From NCBI GenBank assembly GCA_012523135.1, contig JAAYJD010000086.1, positions 1-35,702 on the forward strand: a DNA stretch of 35,702 nt, written 5' to 3'. The stretch is from Clostridiaceae bacterium. GTDB taxonomy: Bacteria > Bacillota > Clostridia > Saccharofermentanales > UBA5734. The translations under genes and the position numbers were made by a program. Under the pieces are notes generated by a model that worked only from the letters and a program-made list of their open reading frames with translations, was not told the origin of the DNA and did not search any database. Within the stretch, counting starts at the first letter, position 1. Each line of letters opens with the position of its first letter. This document shows positions 23,799 through 35,668 of the stretch, piece after piece.

Positions 23799-26096
23799 AT
23801 GCCCGCATCCTATGATCCGTCCCTTGCGCTGCAGCTGAAAAAGAAAGCCTATGAGCTCGGCGCTGACCTGGTTGGATTTGCCAACATCGAACGTTTTGCC
23901 AATGCCCCGATCATGATGAGCCCCCAGGGCATCTTGCCCTCCGCCCGCACCGTGATGGTCTGCGCCATTCACCACCCGGACGCCACCATCGAGCTGGACG
24001 GTGAAGAAAGCGCCCACATCGCGGACAGCTACGGTGTCCAGATCGCCATGAACGACAAGCTGGACCACATCTCCTTTACGCTCGCCTGCGAACTGGAAGA
24101 CATGGGCTTCCGCTCCGTCCCGATCGTTTCCAGCAACATCTGGCGCTACAAGGAATACAAGGACCTGAAAGCGGTCTTTGCCCCCGACATCTCCCATATC
24201 TACGCCGCCGTCACCGCCGGTCTGACTGAACTGGGCTGGAACGGCCTGTCGCTGTCACCGGAATACGGGCCGCGCAACCGCTTTGTCAGCATCATCACGG
24301 AAGCCGAGATCGAGCCGACGCCGCTTTACAAGGGCAAAGCCCTCTGCGACATGTGCGGCGCCTGCATCCAGCATTGCCCGACCCAGGCTTTCACCAAGGA
24401 AGTGCGCGGCGTCAACAATGTGCGGGTCGAGGACAAGGACAACCGCTTCGCCAACAAGAACCTGTGGCGCTGCGCCTGGGCCGAGCATTTCGCGCTCGAC
24501 CTGGACCAGGGCGTGCCGGATGTCATCAACGAAGAGGTCATCCTGAATACGGTCGAACAGCAAGGCCGGCGCAGCGGAACGCTGGGTACCTGCCTGAAAG
24601 TCTGCGTGCCGCCGGACATGCGCACCGAAAAGCCGGACTACACCGCCTTCACGACCCGCAAAAACCAGTTCATGCCGACCGGCCTGCCCATGCCGCGCAA
24701 AATCCTTGACCAGGCGATCCTGACGGCGACCGACTATGCGGCCGACCAGGTGGTCGTCCTCTCGGAAAAGACCGCCAAGGAAATGGGCCTTGATCTCAGC
24801 ACGCTCCTGCCCGACGCCAAGAGCATCCTGGCTGTCGCGATCAAGTGGCGTCTGGACGGCTATGCCGGCATCGACGAAGACGACAAGAAGCGCATCGGCT
24901 CAGCCATCCGCGAAGAGGCGCAGCGCGCCATGGTCTTCGCGACGCTGGACATCGCCCGCATTTTCGACACGCTGGGCGTCTCGGTGATTTCCCAGTCACG
25001 CAAAGTGCAGACAATCATCCATGATCACAAGCTGTTCGGCGAAACACCGGACGGATACGGCATCAGCTATTCGTCGGTCGTTGTCAACTGCGACCTGCCG
25101 GACATGGATCTGCCCCTGCGCGGCAACCCCGGCCGCAAACTGCGCGGCGCCCAGGCCGTCAAGGACCTGGCCAAAGCTTACGGCGCCAACCTGGCGGGCG
25201 TTTCCGACATCGCCCGGATCAACGCGGTCGTCGACCAGCTCAAGGGCGACGCCGCCAGCCGGACCATCCTTGACGCGGTCGACCTGAACGACTTGTTCAC
25301 GCCCTATGAACCATCCGTCAATACCCGCCAGCTTCGCCTCTACCGTCCCGCAGACTACCTGCCGGAGGGCAAAAGCGTCCTGGTGCTCGGCATGCGCTAT
25401 CCTGAAGCCGCCCTGGAGCGGGCGGGCAAACCGCCGGCGGAAGCCGTCGGCCCCTATGTCTTCGTGCAGTACCAGATTCACCGCGAGCTGACCATCCTGG
25501 CGCTCAAGGTTGTCAAATCCCTGCAGGAGCATGGTTACCAGGCGGCCCTGACGCACGACCTGACCCATCTCGGAACGGAAACCGGCAGCCCGCGCGGTCT
25601 GCACACGGCCCCGATCAACAACGCGGTCGAAGCCGTCTGCGCCGGCCTGGGCCAGCTGACCTGGAACCGCGCCGCCTACACCGAAGCCTATGGCATCAAC
25701 CAGGGTTTCATCGCGATCGTCACCGACATGCCGCTGCAGGCCGACCCGGTTCTGCCGGCCACCATCCAGGCCGTTTGCGCCGACTGCGGCAAATGTCTCA
25801 AGGCCTGCCCGGTCATCGCGTTCGAACCGGACAAGAAGCTGGCTCTGAAAGTCGGGGCCGAGACCTATGACTTCATGCCGCTGGACACCAACCGCTGCCG
25901 CTGGGCGACGCGTTACGCGCTGACCAACAAAGACGGTTTCGAGCACAACGGTTCGAGTCTGGACTTGCGTCCGGAAGCAGATCTGAACGAAGAGAACCTG
26001 GCTGCCGCCTTGCGCCAGCGTGACCCGATCAACAAGTTCAGGCCCACCATCGTGCAAAGCTGCCGTGTTGTCTGCCCCCTGCAGAAAACAACCTGA
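23799..26096 (+). CDS. Large multi-module iron-sulfur protein, QueG/reductive-dehalogenase-like
   Basis: A 765-residue cytoplasmic protein (no signal peptide or membrane helix). Module 1 (about 1-290) has a core (GADLVGFANIERF; LPSARTVMVCAIHHPD; GWNGLSLSPEYGPRNRF), then Cys183, 186, 189, 193 (CDMCGACIQHCP), Cys225 in a WRCAWA motif, and Cys265/269. Module 3 (about 450-765) repeats the same order: YGANLAGVSDIARI; LPEGKSVLVLGMRYP; Cys660, 663, 666, 670; Cys700 in NRCRWAT; Cys755/759. The middle (about 310-445) looks like another core copy (LLPDAKSILAVAIKW) without its Fe-S part. Relatives with this core are epoxyqueuosine reductase and corrinoid reductive dehalogenases; whether this one binds a corrinoid is unknown. 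The start at 23799 follows a perfect AGGAGG. Confidence 0.8.
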   Translation: MPASYDPSLALQLKKKAYELGADLVGFANIERFANAPIMMSPQGILPSARTVMVCAIHHPDATIELDGEESAHIADSYGVQIAMNDKLDHISFTLACELEDMGFRSVPIVSSNIWRYKEYKDLKAVFAPDISHIYAAVTAGLTELGWNGLSLSPEYGPRNRFVSIITEAEIEPTPLYKGKALCDMCGACIQHCPTQAFTKEVRGVNNVRVEDKDNRFANKNLWRCAWAEHFALDLDQGVPDVINEEVILNTVEQQGRRSGTLGTCLKVCVPPDMRTEKPDYTAFTTRKNQFMPTGLPMPRKILDQAILTATDYAADQVVVLSEKTAKEMGLDLSTLLPDAKSILAVAIKWRLDGYAGIDEDDKKRIGSAIREEAQRAMVFATLDIARIFDTLGVSVISQSRKVQTIIHDHKLFGETPDGYGISYSSVVVNCDLPDMDLPLRGNPGRKLRGAQAVKDLAKAYGANLAGVSDIARINAVVDQLKGDAASRTILDAVDLNDLFTPYEPSVNTRQLRLYRPADYLPEGKSVLVLGMRYPEAALERAGKPPAEAVGPYVFVQYQIHRELTILALKVVKSLQEHGYQAALTHDLTHLGTETGSPRGLHTAPINNAVEAVCAGLGQLTWNRAAYTEAYGINQGFIAIVTDMPLQADPVLPATIQAVCADCGKCLKACPVIAFEPDKKLALKVGAETYDFMPLDTNRCRWATRYALTNKDGFEHNGSSLDLRPEADLNEENLAAALRQRDPINKFRPTIVQSCRVVCPLQKTT

Positions 26097-26111
26097 CCCG
26101 AATAGTTCCCC

Positions 26112-26149
26112 AAAAAAGGCCCGGTTCAAAATGAGCCGGGCCTTTTTTT
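26112..26149. terminator. Bidirectional terminator between Fe-S protein gene and hppA
   Basis: A G+C-rich 11-bp stem (GGCCCGGTTCA with TGAGCCGGGCC, one G-U pair) with an AAA loop is flanked by a run of A on one side and seven T on the other. It can end transcription of both convergent genes. Confidence 0.93.
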
Positions 26150-26181
26150 ATTCAATGAGCATGAGCGCGTCCGGCTTGCGC

Positions 26182-28230
26182 TCAGAACACCGAGTAGAGG
26201 ATAAACAAGGTGGCGGCCAGGGACGCAACCAGCGAGACGACGGTGATCTGCGTGTTGATCGACGGGCCGGCCGTGTCCTTGAAGGGGTCGCCGACCGTAT
26301 CGCCGATAACACCGGCCTTGTGGGCATCGGAGCCCTTGCCGCCATAGTTGCCGGCTTCAATGTGCTTCTTGGCGTTATCCCACAAGCCGCCGGCATTGGA
26401 CATCAGCAGCGCCAGCAGCAGACCGGAGGTGATGTTGCCGGCCAGAAAGCCGCCGATGGCGTGGACGCCGCCGATAAAACCGACGGTGAGGGTGACAATA
26501 ATCGTCATCAGGCCAGCCGGAATCAATTCTTTCAGGGCGCCAACCGTAGCGATGTCGATGCACTTGTTGTAGTCCGGTTTCACACCTTCCTTGCCTTCCC
26601 TCAAACCCGGGATGGTGTCAAACTGGCGGTGGATCTCGGCGACCATACGCTCGGCATTGCGGTCGACGCCCATGATCAGCATCGCCGAAAAGACCGCCGG
26701 GACCGCGATACCGACCATCATGCCAAAGAAGACCAGCGGGTTGAGGATATCGAATTTCAAGCCGTCGCCGGTCACACCGGCCTTGCTGAGGATTTCCTGG
26801 TAGGCAGCTAACAGGGCGATAACGGTCAGACCGGCCGCGCCGATGGCAAAGCCCTTGGTGATTGCCTTGGCCGTGTTGCCGGCCGCGTCAAGCTCGTCGG
26901 TGATCTGAAGGACCTTGTCGCCGAGGTGACCCATCTCGGCCAGGCCGCGGGCATTGTCGACGATCGGGCCGTAGGCGTCGTTGGAGATGATCATGCCGAC
27001 GACGGACAACATGCCGACAGCGGCCATGCTGATGCCCAAAAGCGGATAGCCTGCGCCTAGCGGTTCACAGACCTTGAAGGACAGCAGCGAGGCAGCGGCG
27101 ATGCCCAGGATGGCCGGGAACGAGCTGAGCAGGCCGTAGGAAAAACCGCTCAGAATCGTGAAAGCAGGACCGGTTTGGGATGCCCTGGCCACCTTATCGA
27201 CCGTTTTGCTGCCGTCAGAGGTAAACAGATCCGAGGTAAAACCGATAACCGCTCCGGCAACCAGGCCGATGGCCGCGGCGATCCAGAGCCGGATCGAAAA
27301 GTCGAAGATCAGCGTGGCGCCCAGGGACAGCAAGGCGAAAATCACGTTGGTCACATAAGTGCCGCGGTTGAGGGCCCGGCCCGGATTGCCGTTCTTGCTC
27401 ACACCGGACAGAAAGACGCCGATGATCGAAGATAAAAGGCCCAGGCCGGCGAAGCAGAAAATGATATCGACCTGGCCCAGCGGCACCGCCAGAATCATCG
27501 AGGCGGCCAGCGTGGCGATGTTGGAGTCGAACAAGTCGGCGCCCATGCCGGCGACATCGCCGACGTTGTCGCCGACATTGTCGGCAATGACCGCCGGATT
27601 GCGCGGATCGTCCTCCGGGATGCCCAATTCGACTTTACCCGTCAGGTCGGCGGAAATATCGGCGGTTTTCGTGAAAATACCGCCGCCGGCCTTGGCGAAC
27701 AAGGCCAGCGAACTGGCCCCGAAGCTGAAAGCCAGAACCGGCTCAGCCTCCTTGGTCAGCAGATAGAGTACGGCAGCGCCCAACAGGCTGGTGCCGACAA
27801 CCGCCATGCCCATGACGGCACCGCCGCGGAATCCCGCCATAAATGACGGCGCCAGGCCCTGCCGGGCGGCGCTGGCCGATTTGACATTGGCGAGCGTCGC
27901 GATGCTGATGCCGATGTAGCCGGCCAGGGCGGACAGGACCGACCCGGCAATGTATGTCACCGCCATCAGGAGGTTGATCTTGATGTCGTGCGTCCAGAAC
28001 GGCCGGGGAAAGAAAAGCAGGATCAGGACCGCTGCCGCGATGACAAAGCGGCCCAGCAGCTTATACTCGGTGCGCAGGAAGGTATACGCGCCGGCCCTGA
28101 TCAGGGCCCCGATCTCGCCGATCGGCCCTTCAGCGGTCGGCAGTCGGCTGACCCAGCGGTAAAGCCAGGCCGCCACGCCAAAAGCAAGCAATGAGACAAC
28201 AATGGAGAAAATCGGCCAGTACACAGTCAT
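26182..28230 (-). CDS. hppA: Membrane-bound ion-translocating pyrophosphatase
   Basis: Integral membrane pump of 682 residues that hydrolyses pyrophosphate and moves H+ (or Na+) across the membrane. It has roughly 16 hydrophobic segments. Catalytic loops: KTADISADLTGKVELGIPED (about 188-207), DDPRNPAVIADNVGDNVGD (207-225), NDAYGPIVDNARG, and KAGVIGDTVGDPFKDT near the end. The segment GNTAKAITKG (451-460) has Lys455 and Thr458, the pair that marks potassium-independent enzymes; those are mostly H+ pumps. Asp235 stands in ADLFDS where Glu is usual. Start: the GAAGGA site abuts the ATG at 28230; the GTG two codons later (28224) is better spaced, so either may be used. It has its own promoter and lies 125 bases after pyrG. 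Confidence 0.95.
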   Translation of the reverse strand: MTVYWPIFSIVVSLLAFGVAAWLYRWVSRLPTAEGPIGEIGALIRAGAYTFLRTEYKLLGRFVIAAAVLILLFFPRPFWTHDIKINLLMAVTYIAGSVLSALAGYIGISIATLANVKSASAARQGLAPSFMAGFRGGAVMGMAVVGTSLLGAAVLYLLTKEAEPVLAFSFGASSLALFAKAGGGIFTKTADISADLTGKVELGIPEDDPRNPAVIADNVGDNVGDVAGMGADLFDSNIATLAASMILAVPLGQVDIIFCFAGLGLLSSIIGVFLSGVSKNGNPGRALNRGTYVTNVIFALLSLGATLIFDFSIRLWIAAAIGLVAGAVIGFTSDLFTSDGSKTVDKVARASQTGPAFTILSGFSYGLLSSFPAILGIAAASLLSFKVCEPLGAGYPLLGISMAAVGMLSVVGMIISNDAYGPIVDNARGLAEMGHLGDKVLQITDELDAAGNTAKAITKGFAIGAAGLTVIALLAAYQEILSKAGVTGDGLKFDILNPLVFFGMMVGIAVPAVFSAMLIMGVDRNAERMVAEIHRQFDTIPGLREGKEGVKPDYNKCIDIATVGALKELIPAGLMTIIVTLTVGFIGGVHAIGGFLAGNITSGLLLALLMSNAGGLWDNAKKHIEAGNYGGKGSDAHKAGVIGDTVGDPFKDTAGPSINTQITVVSLVASLAATLFILYSVF

Positions 28231-28321
28231 TCCTTCTTTCTGATCAAATAGATTTATCAGATGAACAAGACCGTCTTCCGTGCGGTCCTGACCACTGTCC
28301 GCATCGGCCAATATCGAGCCT

Positions 28322-28350
28322 ATTGTATCACATTCACAGGCCTTCCCCAA
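28322..28350 (-). promoter_or_regulatory. Promoter of hppA
   Basis: On the minus strand TTGGGG (28345-28350; 3 of 6) is spaced 17 bases from TACAAT (28322-28327; 5 of 6), which is preceded by TGA, an extended -10. Transcription would start about 85 bases before the hppA start codon. Confidence 0.5.
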
Positions 28351-28355
28351 CACAA

Positions 28356-31509
<3,154 letters not shown>

Positions 31510-31527
31510 CTGTCTGCCTCCCTGTCG

Positions 31528-32802
31528 TTATCGCAGGATGATCTCTTCGCGGCGCGGACCGTTGGAGACATAGGTAACCGGTACGCCGATTTCCTTTTCG
31601 ACAAACCGGACGTAAGCTTGTGCCTGCTGGGGCAGCTGGCTGAAATCGCGGATCCCGCGGATATCGGTCTTCCAGCCAGGCAGGCGGTCCAAAACCGGAC
31701 GGGCCCGATTGAGGCGTGTCGTCACCGGGAAATCGCGCACCACCTGGCCGTCGATCTCATAACCGACGCACACTGGGATTTCATCGAGATAAGACAAGAC
31801 GTCGATCGCGGTCAGGGCGACCGCTGTCGCGCTCTGGACGCGGCAGCCGTAACGCGTCGCGACGGCGTCAAACCAGCCCATGCGGCGCGGCCGCCCTGTG
31901 GTCGCGCCGTATTCGCCGGCATCTCCGCCGCGCCGGCGCAGTTCATCCGCCTGGTCGGAGAAGATCTCGCTGACAAACGCGCCGGCGCCGACCGCGCTGG
32001 AATAGGCTTTGACCACCGCGACGATCTCCGTGATGCTGCCCGGCGCCAACCCGGCACCGACCGAACCGTAGCCGGCCAGGGTCGATGATGAGGTGACAAA
32101 CGGGTAGATGCCGAAGTCCGGGTCTTTCAAAGCGCCCAGCTGCCCTTCGAGCAGGATGGCCTGATTCTGCTTCTGCGCCTCGTGCAAAAAGGCGAAGGTG
32201 TCGGCCACATACGGACAGATCGCCTCGCGCCAGGCGCGCAGCTGGGCCAGCAGATCATCAGCCTTGAGCTCCGGCTGGTGATAGAGGTGGCGCAGCAGGG
32301 TGTTCTTCAGCGGCAAAACATGCTCGAGCTTGGCAATCAGGACGTCATCGTCGTCCAGCTCGCTGACCTGGAAGCCGATCTTGGCGAATTTATCGGCGTA
32401 AAACGGCGCGATGCCGGACTTGGTCGAACCATACTGGCGGTCGCTCAGGCGGGCGTCCTCGACCTGGTCGAACAGGATGTGGTAGGGCATGACGATCTGG
32501 GTGCGGTCCGAGATCAAAAGGCGGGGCCTGGGGACACCGGCGGCCAGCAGCGCGTCGATCTCCTTAAGCAGGGCCGGGATGTTAAGGGCCACCCCGTTGG
32601 CGATGATGTTGGTGATATGCGGGTAGAATACGCCCGAGGGCAGCTGGTGCAGGGCGAATTTGCCATAGGGGTTGATGATCGTGTGGCCAGCGTTCGCTCC
32701 GCCCTGAAAGCGAATGACCACATCGGACGAATGGGCAAACATGTCCGTCAGCTTGCCTTTGCCCTCGTCCCCCCAGTTTGCTCCCACGATTGCCTTGACC
32801 AC
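31528..32802 (-). CDS. purA: Adenylosuccinate synthase
   Basis: Joins IMP and aspartate using GTP, the first committed step to AMP. It has 424 residues. Motifs are the GTP loop GANWGDEGKGKLTD at the N-terminus, the catalytic His in GGANAGHTI, YGSTKSGIAPFYADK (a variant of the usual GTTGRGIGP seen in a clostridial branch, as I recall it), EGQLGALKDPDFGIYPFVTSSS, and TTGRPRRMGWFD with the later substrate loop. Translation starts at GTG (32802), with AGGAGG six bases upstream. It is the first gene of purA-guaA-pyrG. Its leader is unusual: a consensus promoter, then a terminator-like hairpin and a second hairpin ending next to the ribosome site. Confidence 0.97.
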   Translation of the reverse strand: MVKAIVGANWGDEGKGKLTDMFAHSSDVVIRFQGGANAGHTIINPYGKFALHQLPSGVFYPHITNIIANGVALNIPALLKEIDALLAAGVPRPRLLISDRTQIVMPYHILFDQVEDARLSDRQYGSTKSGIAPFYADKFAKIGFQVSELDDDDVLIAKLEHVLPLKNTLLRHLYHQPELKADDLLAQLRAWREAICPYVADTFAFLHEAQKQNQAILLEGQLGALKDPDFGIYPFVTSSSTLAGYGSVGAGLAPGSITEIVAVVKAYSSAVGAGAFVSEIFSDQADELRRRGGDAGEYGATTGRPRRMGWFDAVATRYGCRVQSATAVALTAIDVLSYLDEIPVCVGYEIDGQVVRDFPVTTRLNRARPVLDRLPGWKTDIRGIRDFSQLPQQAQAYVRFVEKEIGVPVTYVSNGPRREEIILR

Positions 32803-32817
32803 GTTGAACCTCCTTAG

Positions 32818-32835
32818 GGCCTGCTCAGCCAGGCC
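32818..32835 (-). promoter_or_regulatory. Second hairpin in the purA leader
   Basis: GGCCTG and CAGGCC form a perfect 6-bp stem with a six-base loop, ending two to five bases before the purA ribosome site. On the minus strand GCCTGGC (32828-32834) in this hairpin can pair instead with GCTAGGC (32870-32876) at the leader's 5' end, which would disrupt both this hairpin and the terminator. Confidence 0.4.
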
Positions 32836-32840
32836 GTAAC

Positions 32841-32873
32841 AAGAAAAGCGCCCCGAATAGATGCGGAGCGCCT
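32841..32873 (-). terminator. Intrinsic terminator between dapL and purA, inside the purA leader
   Basis: On the minus strand a stem of eight to ten pairs (32864-32873 with 32846-32855, eight-base loop, G-U pairs included) is followed by TTTTCTTGTT. It may end dapL read-through, but it lies just downstream of the purA promoter, so purA transcripts must also pass it. Confidence 0.6.
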
Positions 32874-32883
32874 AGCCCTGCCT

Positions 32884-32913
32884 ATTATATATCGCGCTTT
32901 TTGGCGCTGTCAA
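32884..32913 (-). promoter_or_regulatory. Full-consensus promoter of purA-guaA-pyrG
   Basis: Perfect TTGACA (32908-32913) and perfect TATAAT (32884-32889) on the minus strand are separated by 18 bases. The spacer contains the inverted repeat GCGC-N6-GCGC (32894-32907), which could be an operator. Transcription should start near 32877. Confidence 0.82.
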
Positions 32914-32941
32914 ACACAATGTCAACCTCCTGCAGCATGGC

Positions 32942-34168
32942 TCAGCCCCCGAACAGGCGCCGGATGCGGTCCATGGCTTCAGCCGTCCTGGCGTGGCTGC
33001 CGAATGCGGTCAGGCGAAAATAACCTTCGCCGCAAGGGCCAAACCCCGAACCAGGTGTCCCGACCACCTGGGCCTGCTGGAGCAAGGTGTCGAAAAAGCC
33101 CCAGGAGCTGGCGTCCTCCGGCGTTCGCAGCCAGATATAGGGGGCATTGACGCCGCCGTACACCTCAAGGCCCAGATCGCTCAGGCCGCGGCGGATCTGG
33201 CGGGCGTTCTGCTGGTAATAGGCGATGGTCTCCCTTATTTCGCGCTGGCCTTGCTCGCTGTAGACGGCTTCGCCGGCTTTCTGGGCAAGGTAGCAGGCTC
33301 CGTTGAACTTGGTCGTCTGGCGCCGGTTCCATAGCTTGTTCAAGCTGACGCCGCCGATCTTGAGTTCGTGCGGAATCACCGTGAAACCCAGCCGCAGACC
33401 GGTAAAGCCGGCCAGTTTGGAAAAGCTGCAAAATTCAATGGCACAGCTCCTGGCGCCTTCGATCTCGTAGATGCTGTGGGGAAGGTCCTCCGTGATGTAG
33501 GCTTCGTAGGCGGCATCGTAGAGTATGACAGACCCATGATTTCTGGCGTAGTCCACCCATTCCCGGAGCGCGTCCGCCTGGATCACGGCGCCGGTCGGAT
33601 TGTTGGGGAAGCACAGGTAGATCAGGTCTGGAACCGGGTCCTGCGGGCCTGGCAGCTGCGGGCAGAAACCGGTTTCCCGGGAGCAGGGCAGGTAGATCAG
33701 GCGGCTCCAGCGCCCGTCGCTGCCGTAGGTTCCGGCCCGGCCGGACATGGCGCTGGTATCGACGTAGACCGGGTAGACCGGATCGCAGACCGCCACCACG
33801 GCGTCCGGTGAAAAGATGTCGCCGATGTTGCCCGTGTCGCTTTTTGCCCCGTCGCTGACAAAGATCTCGTCAGGCTGCAGCACGACCTGGCGCGGCAGGT
33901 AATGCCGCCCGGCAATCGCCTCGCGCAGGAAGGCATAACCCTGCTCGGGACCATAGCCGCGGAAGGTCGCTTCATCGGCCTGGTCATCGGCGGCCTCGTG
34001 CAGGGCGCGGATAACCGTCGGCGCCAACGGCCGGGTCACATCGCCGATGCCCAGCGAGATGACATCCGCCTGGGGATGGTCCGTGCGGTACGCGCTGACG
34101 CGGCGGGCGATTTCAGAAAAAAGGTAGCTGCCGGGCAGCTGCAGAAAATGTTCATTGACCTTCAGCAT
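32942..34168 (-). CDS. dapL: LL-diaminopimelate aminotransferase
   Basis: PLP enzyme converting tetrahydrodipicolinate directly to LL-diaminopimelate, bypassing the succinylase or acetylase steps of lysine and peptidoglycan synthesis. It has 408 residues. DapL landmarks are [65 protein letters not shown] and the PLP-Lys in [16 protein letters not shown] (Lys251). The start at 34168 follows GGAGG seven bases upstream and lies 17 bases inside the end of dapF, so translation is coupled. dapF next to dapL gives two successive steps of the pathway. Confident assignment. Confidence 0.96.
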   Translation of the reverse strand: MLKVNEHFLQLPGSYLFSEIARRVSAYRTDHPQADVISLGIGDVTRPLAPTVIRALHEAADDQADEATFRGYGPEQGYAFLREAIAGRHYLPRQVVLQPDEIFVSDGAKSDTGNIGDIFSPDAVVAVCDPVYPVYVDTSAMSGRAGTYGSDGRWSRLIYLPCSRETGFCPQLPGPQDPVPDLIYLCFPNNPTGAVIQADALREWVDYARNHGSVILYDAAYEAYITEDLPHSIYEIEGARSCAIEFCSFSKLAGFTGLRLGFTVIPHELKIGGVSLNKLWNRRQTTKFNGACYLAQKAGEAVYSEQGQREIRETIAYYQQNARQIRRGLSDLGLEVYGGVNAPYIWLRTPEDASSWGFFDTLLQQAQVVGTPGSGFGPCGEGYFRLTAFGSHARTAEAMDRIRRLFGG

Positions 34169-35024
34169 GTTGATCCTCCTCGTCCAGGTCGATCCAGCCA
34201 TCGAAGACAAACGCGGCCGGACCGGTCATCAGCACCTCGCCTGATTGTTTCTGCCACGTGATCGCCAGATTGCCGCCCTTGAGGCAGACCGTCGCCTGCC
34301 GATCCGTGCGCCCGGTCAGCGCGGCCGCGACCAGGGCGGCACAGGCGCCGGTCCCGCAGGCCAGCGTCTCGCCGGCTCCCCGCTCCCAGACGCGCATCCG
34401 GATCTGGCGGCGGTCGATGACCTGGACAAACTCCGTATTGACCCGGTCGGGAAACAGCGTGTGATGTTCAAAGGCAGGGCCAAGACGCGGCAAATCCAGC
34501 GTGTCGATCTCATCCAGGAAGATGACGGCGTGCGGATTGCCCATCGACAGGCACGTCAGGGGATACAGTCGCCCGGCGACGGCAATCGGCTCCTCGACCA
34601 TGCTTTTGTCCTGCCAGCGCACCGGGATGCGCGCCGGCGCGAACTCGGGCGGTCCCATGTTGACGGTCACCTGGATGACATGGCCGCCCTGCACCTGCAG
34701 GTCGAGCGTCTTGATGCCGCTGAGTGTCTCGATGGCGAGCTGGCGGCGCTCGGTCAGGCCGCGCTCGTAACAGTACTTGGCAACACAGCGGATCGCGTTG
34801 CCGCACATCAGGCCGCGGGATCCGTCGCTGTTGTACATGTCCATCAGAAAATCAGCCTGCTGCGACGGCCGGATCAGCACCAGTCCGTCGGAGCCGACGC
34901 CAAAATGCCGGTCGCTGATCCGGCGGGCCAGCCGGCCAGGATCCATAGGAGCGGACTCCAGCGCGTTGACATAGATATAGTCGTTGCCGATTCCATGCAT
35001 TTTCGTGAACGCTAAGCGGGTCAT
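34152..35024 (-). CDS. dapF: Diaminopimelate epimerase
   Basis: Cofactor-free epimerase converting LL- to meso-diaminopimelate for lysine and cell-wall synthesis. It has 290 residues. The N-terminus [15 protein letters not shown] is canonical. The two catalytic cysteines are Cys74 ([10 protein letters not shown]) and Cys223 ([12 protein letters not shown]). [10 protein letters not shown]-type ([10 protein letters not shown]) and [10 protein letters not shown] motifs are present. I choose the ATG at 35024, which has AGGTGG five bases upstream, over an in-frame GTG three codons earlier that overlaps this ribosome site. Its end overlaps dapL by 17 bases. It follows the ANTAR regulator by about 30 bases. 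Confidence 0.96.
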   Translation of the reverse strand: MTRLAFTKMHGIGNDYIYVNALESAPMDPGRLARRISDRHFGVGSDGLVLIRPSQQADFLMDMYNSDGSRGLMCGNAIRCVAKYCYERGLTERRQLAIETLSGIKTLDLQVQGGHVIQVTVNMGPPEFAPARIPVRWQDKSMVEEPIAVAGRLYPLTCLSMGNPHAVIFLDEIDTLDLPRLGPAFEHHTLFPDRVNTEFVQVIDRRQIRMRVWERGAGETLACGTGACAALVAAALTGRTDRQATVCLKGGNLAITWQKQSGEVLMTGPAAFVFDGWIDLDEEDQHAEGQ

Positions 35025-35056
35025 ATCATCCACCTGTTTCTGTCATGCGCGGCCAA

Positions 35057-35608
35057 TCAGGTTGGCGCGCGGTCCGGATCGATCAGCAGCAGGGCCGTTT
35101 CAGCCAGGCGCAGGCCCAGCGCCATGCTCTTGTGCTGCAAATATCGGTGTGCCTCATCTTCACTGCAATGCCGGCGGTTCATCAGCAGGTACTTGGCCTG
35201 CTCGATCGCTTTCTGTTCCTGTGCTGTGCGCGCGGCATGGGCCGGCTGGCGTCCAAGGTTCAGCTGACGCGTTTCGAGCAGTTGCCGGGCTGCCTGCAGC
35301 AGTTGCTGGGCCTGCGCCGGCCAGGTCAGGGCATAGATGCCAGGGTCGACCAGCATGCCTTGCTGCCGGGGCGGAACCAGAAGAAGCACATCGAAGGTCT
35401 CCGGCAGCAGCTGGAGCAGCTCCCGGGCCGTCATGTCGACCAGCCGGTAAGGGCAGACCACCACGCCGCCATCTGTCAGACTGGCCTGCTGCAGGACCTG
35501 GGCGCCGGATTGGCACAAGGACGTGACCGGCAGTCCATGGCGCAGCAAAACCTGGCGGATGGTGCCGGCGGCTTTCTGGTCGTTGAAGGCAACGATCAGT
35601 TGTCGCAC
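35057..35608 (-). CDS. ANTAR-domain RNA-binding regulator with atypical receiver
   Basis: A 183-residue antiterminator-type regulator. The C-terminal ANTAR domain (about 128-178: QKAIEQAKYLLMNRRHCSEDEA, then YLQHKSMALGLRLAETA) binds paired RNA hairpins in known relatives such as EutV and NasR. The N-terminal 110 residues resemble a response-regulator receiver, but where the phosphoacceptor Asp should be (VVVCPYRLVDM, about residue 53) there is none, so phosphorylation control is unlikely. Translation starts at GTG (35608), with GGGGGAG five bases upstream. It sits between the end of a probable glutamine synthetase gene and dapF. Clostridia often pair such ANTAR proteins with glnA, so a role in nitrogen control is likely (inference). 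Confidence 0.87.
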   Translation of the reverse strand: MRQLIVAFNDQKAAGTIRQVLLRHGLPVTSLCQSGAQVLQQASLTDGGVVVCPYRLVDMTARELLQLLPETFDVLLLVPPRQQGMLVDPGIYALTWPAQAQQLLQAARQLLETRQLNLGRQPAHAARTAQEQKAIEQAKYLLMNRRHCSEDEAHRYLQHKSMALGLRLAETALLLIDPDRAPT

Positions 35609-35668
35609 GGGCTCTCCCCCTTTCAGGACGGTCAGCTTAAGATCTGGACGCGTCAGGCCGGCAGCCGT

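Noticed and set aside
32803-32880. Purine riboswitch in the purA leader
   Set aside because: The interval between the predicted transcription start and the terminator hairpin is too short for the three-way-junction aptamer, and its conserved loop sequences are absent.
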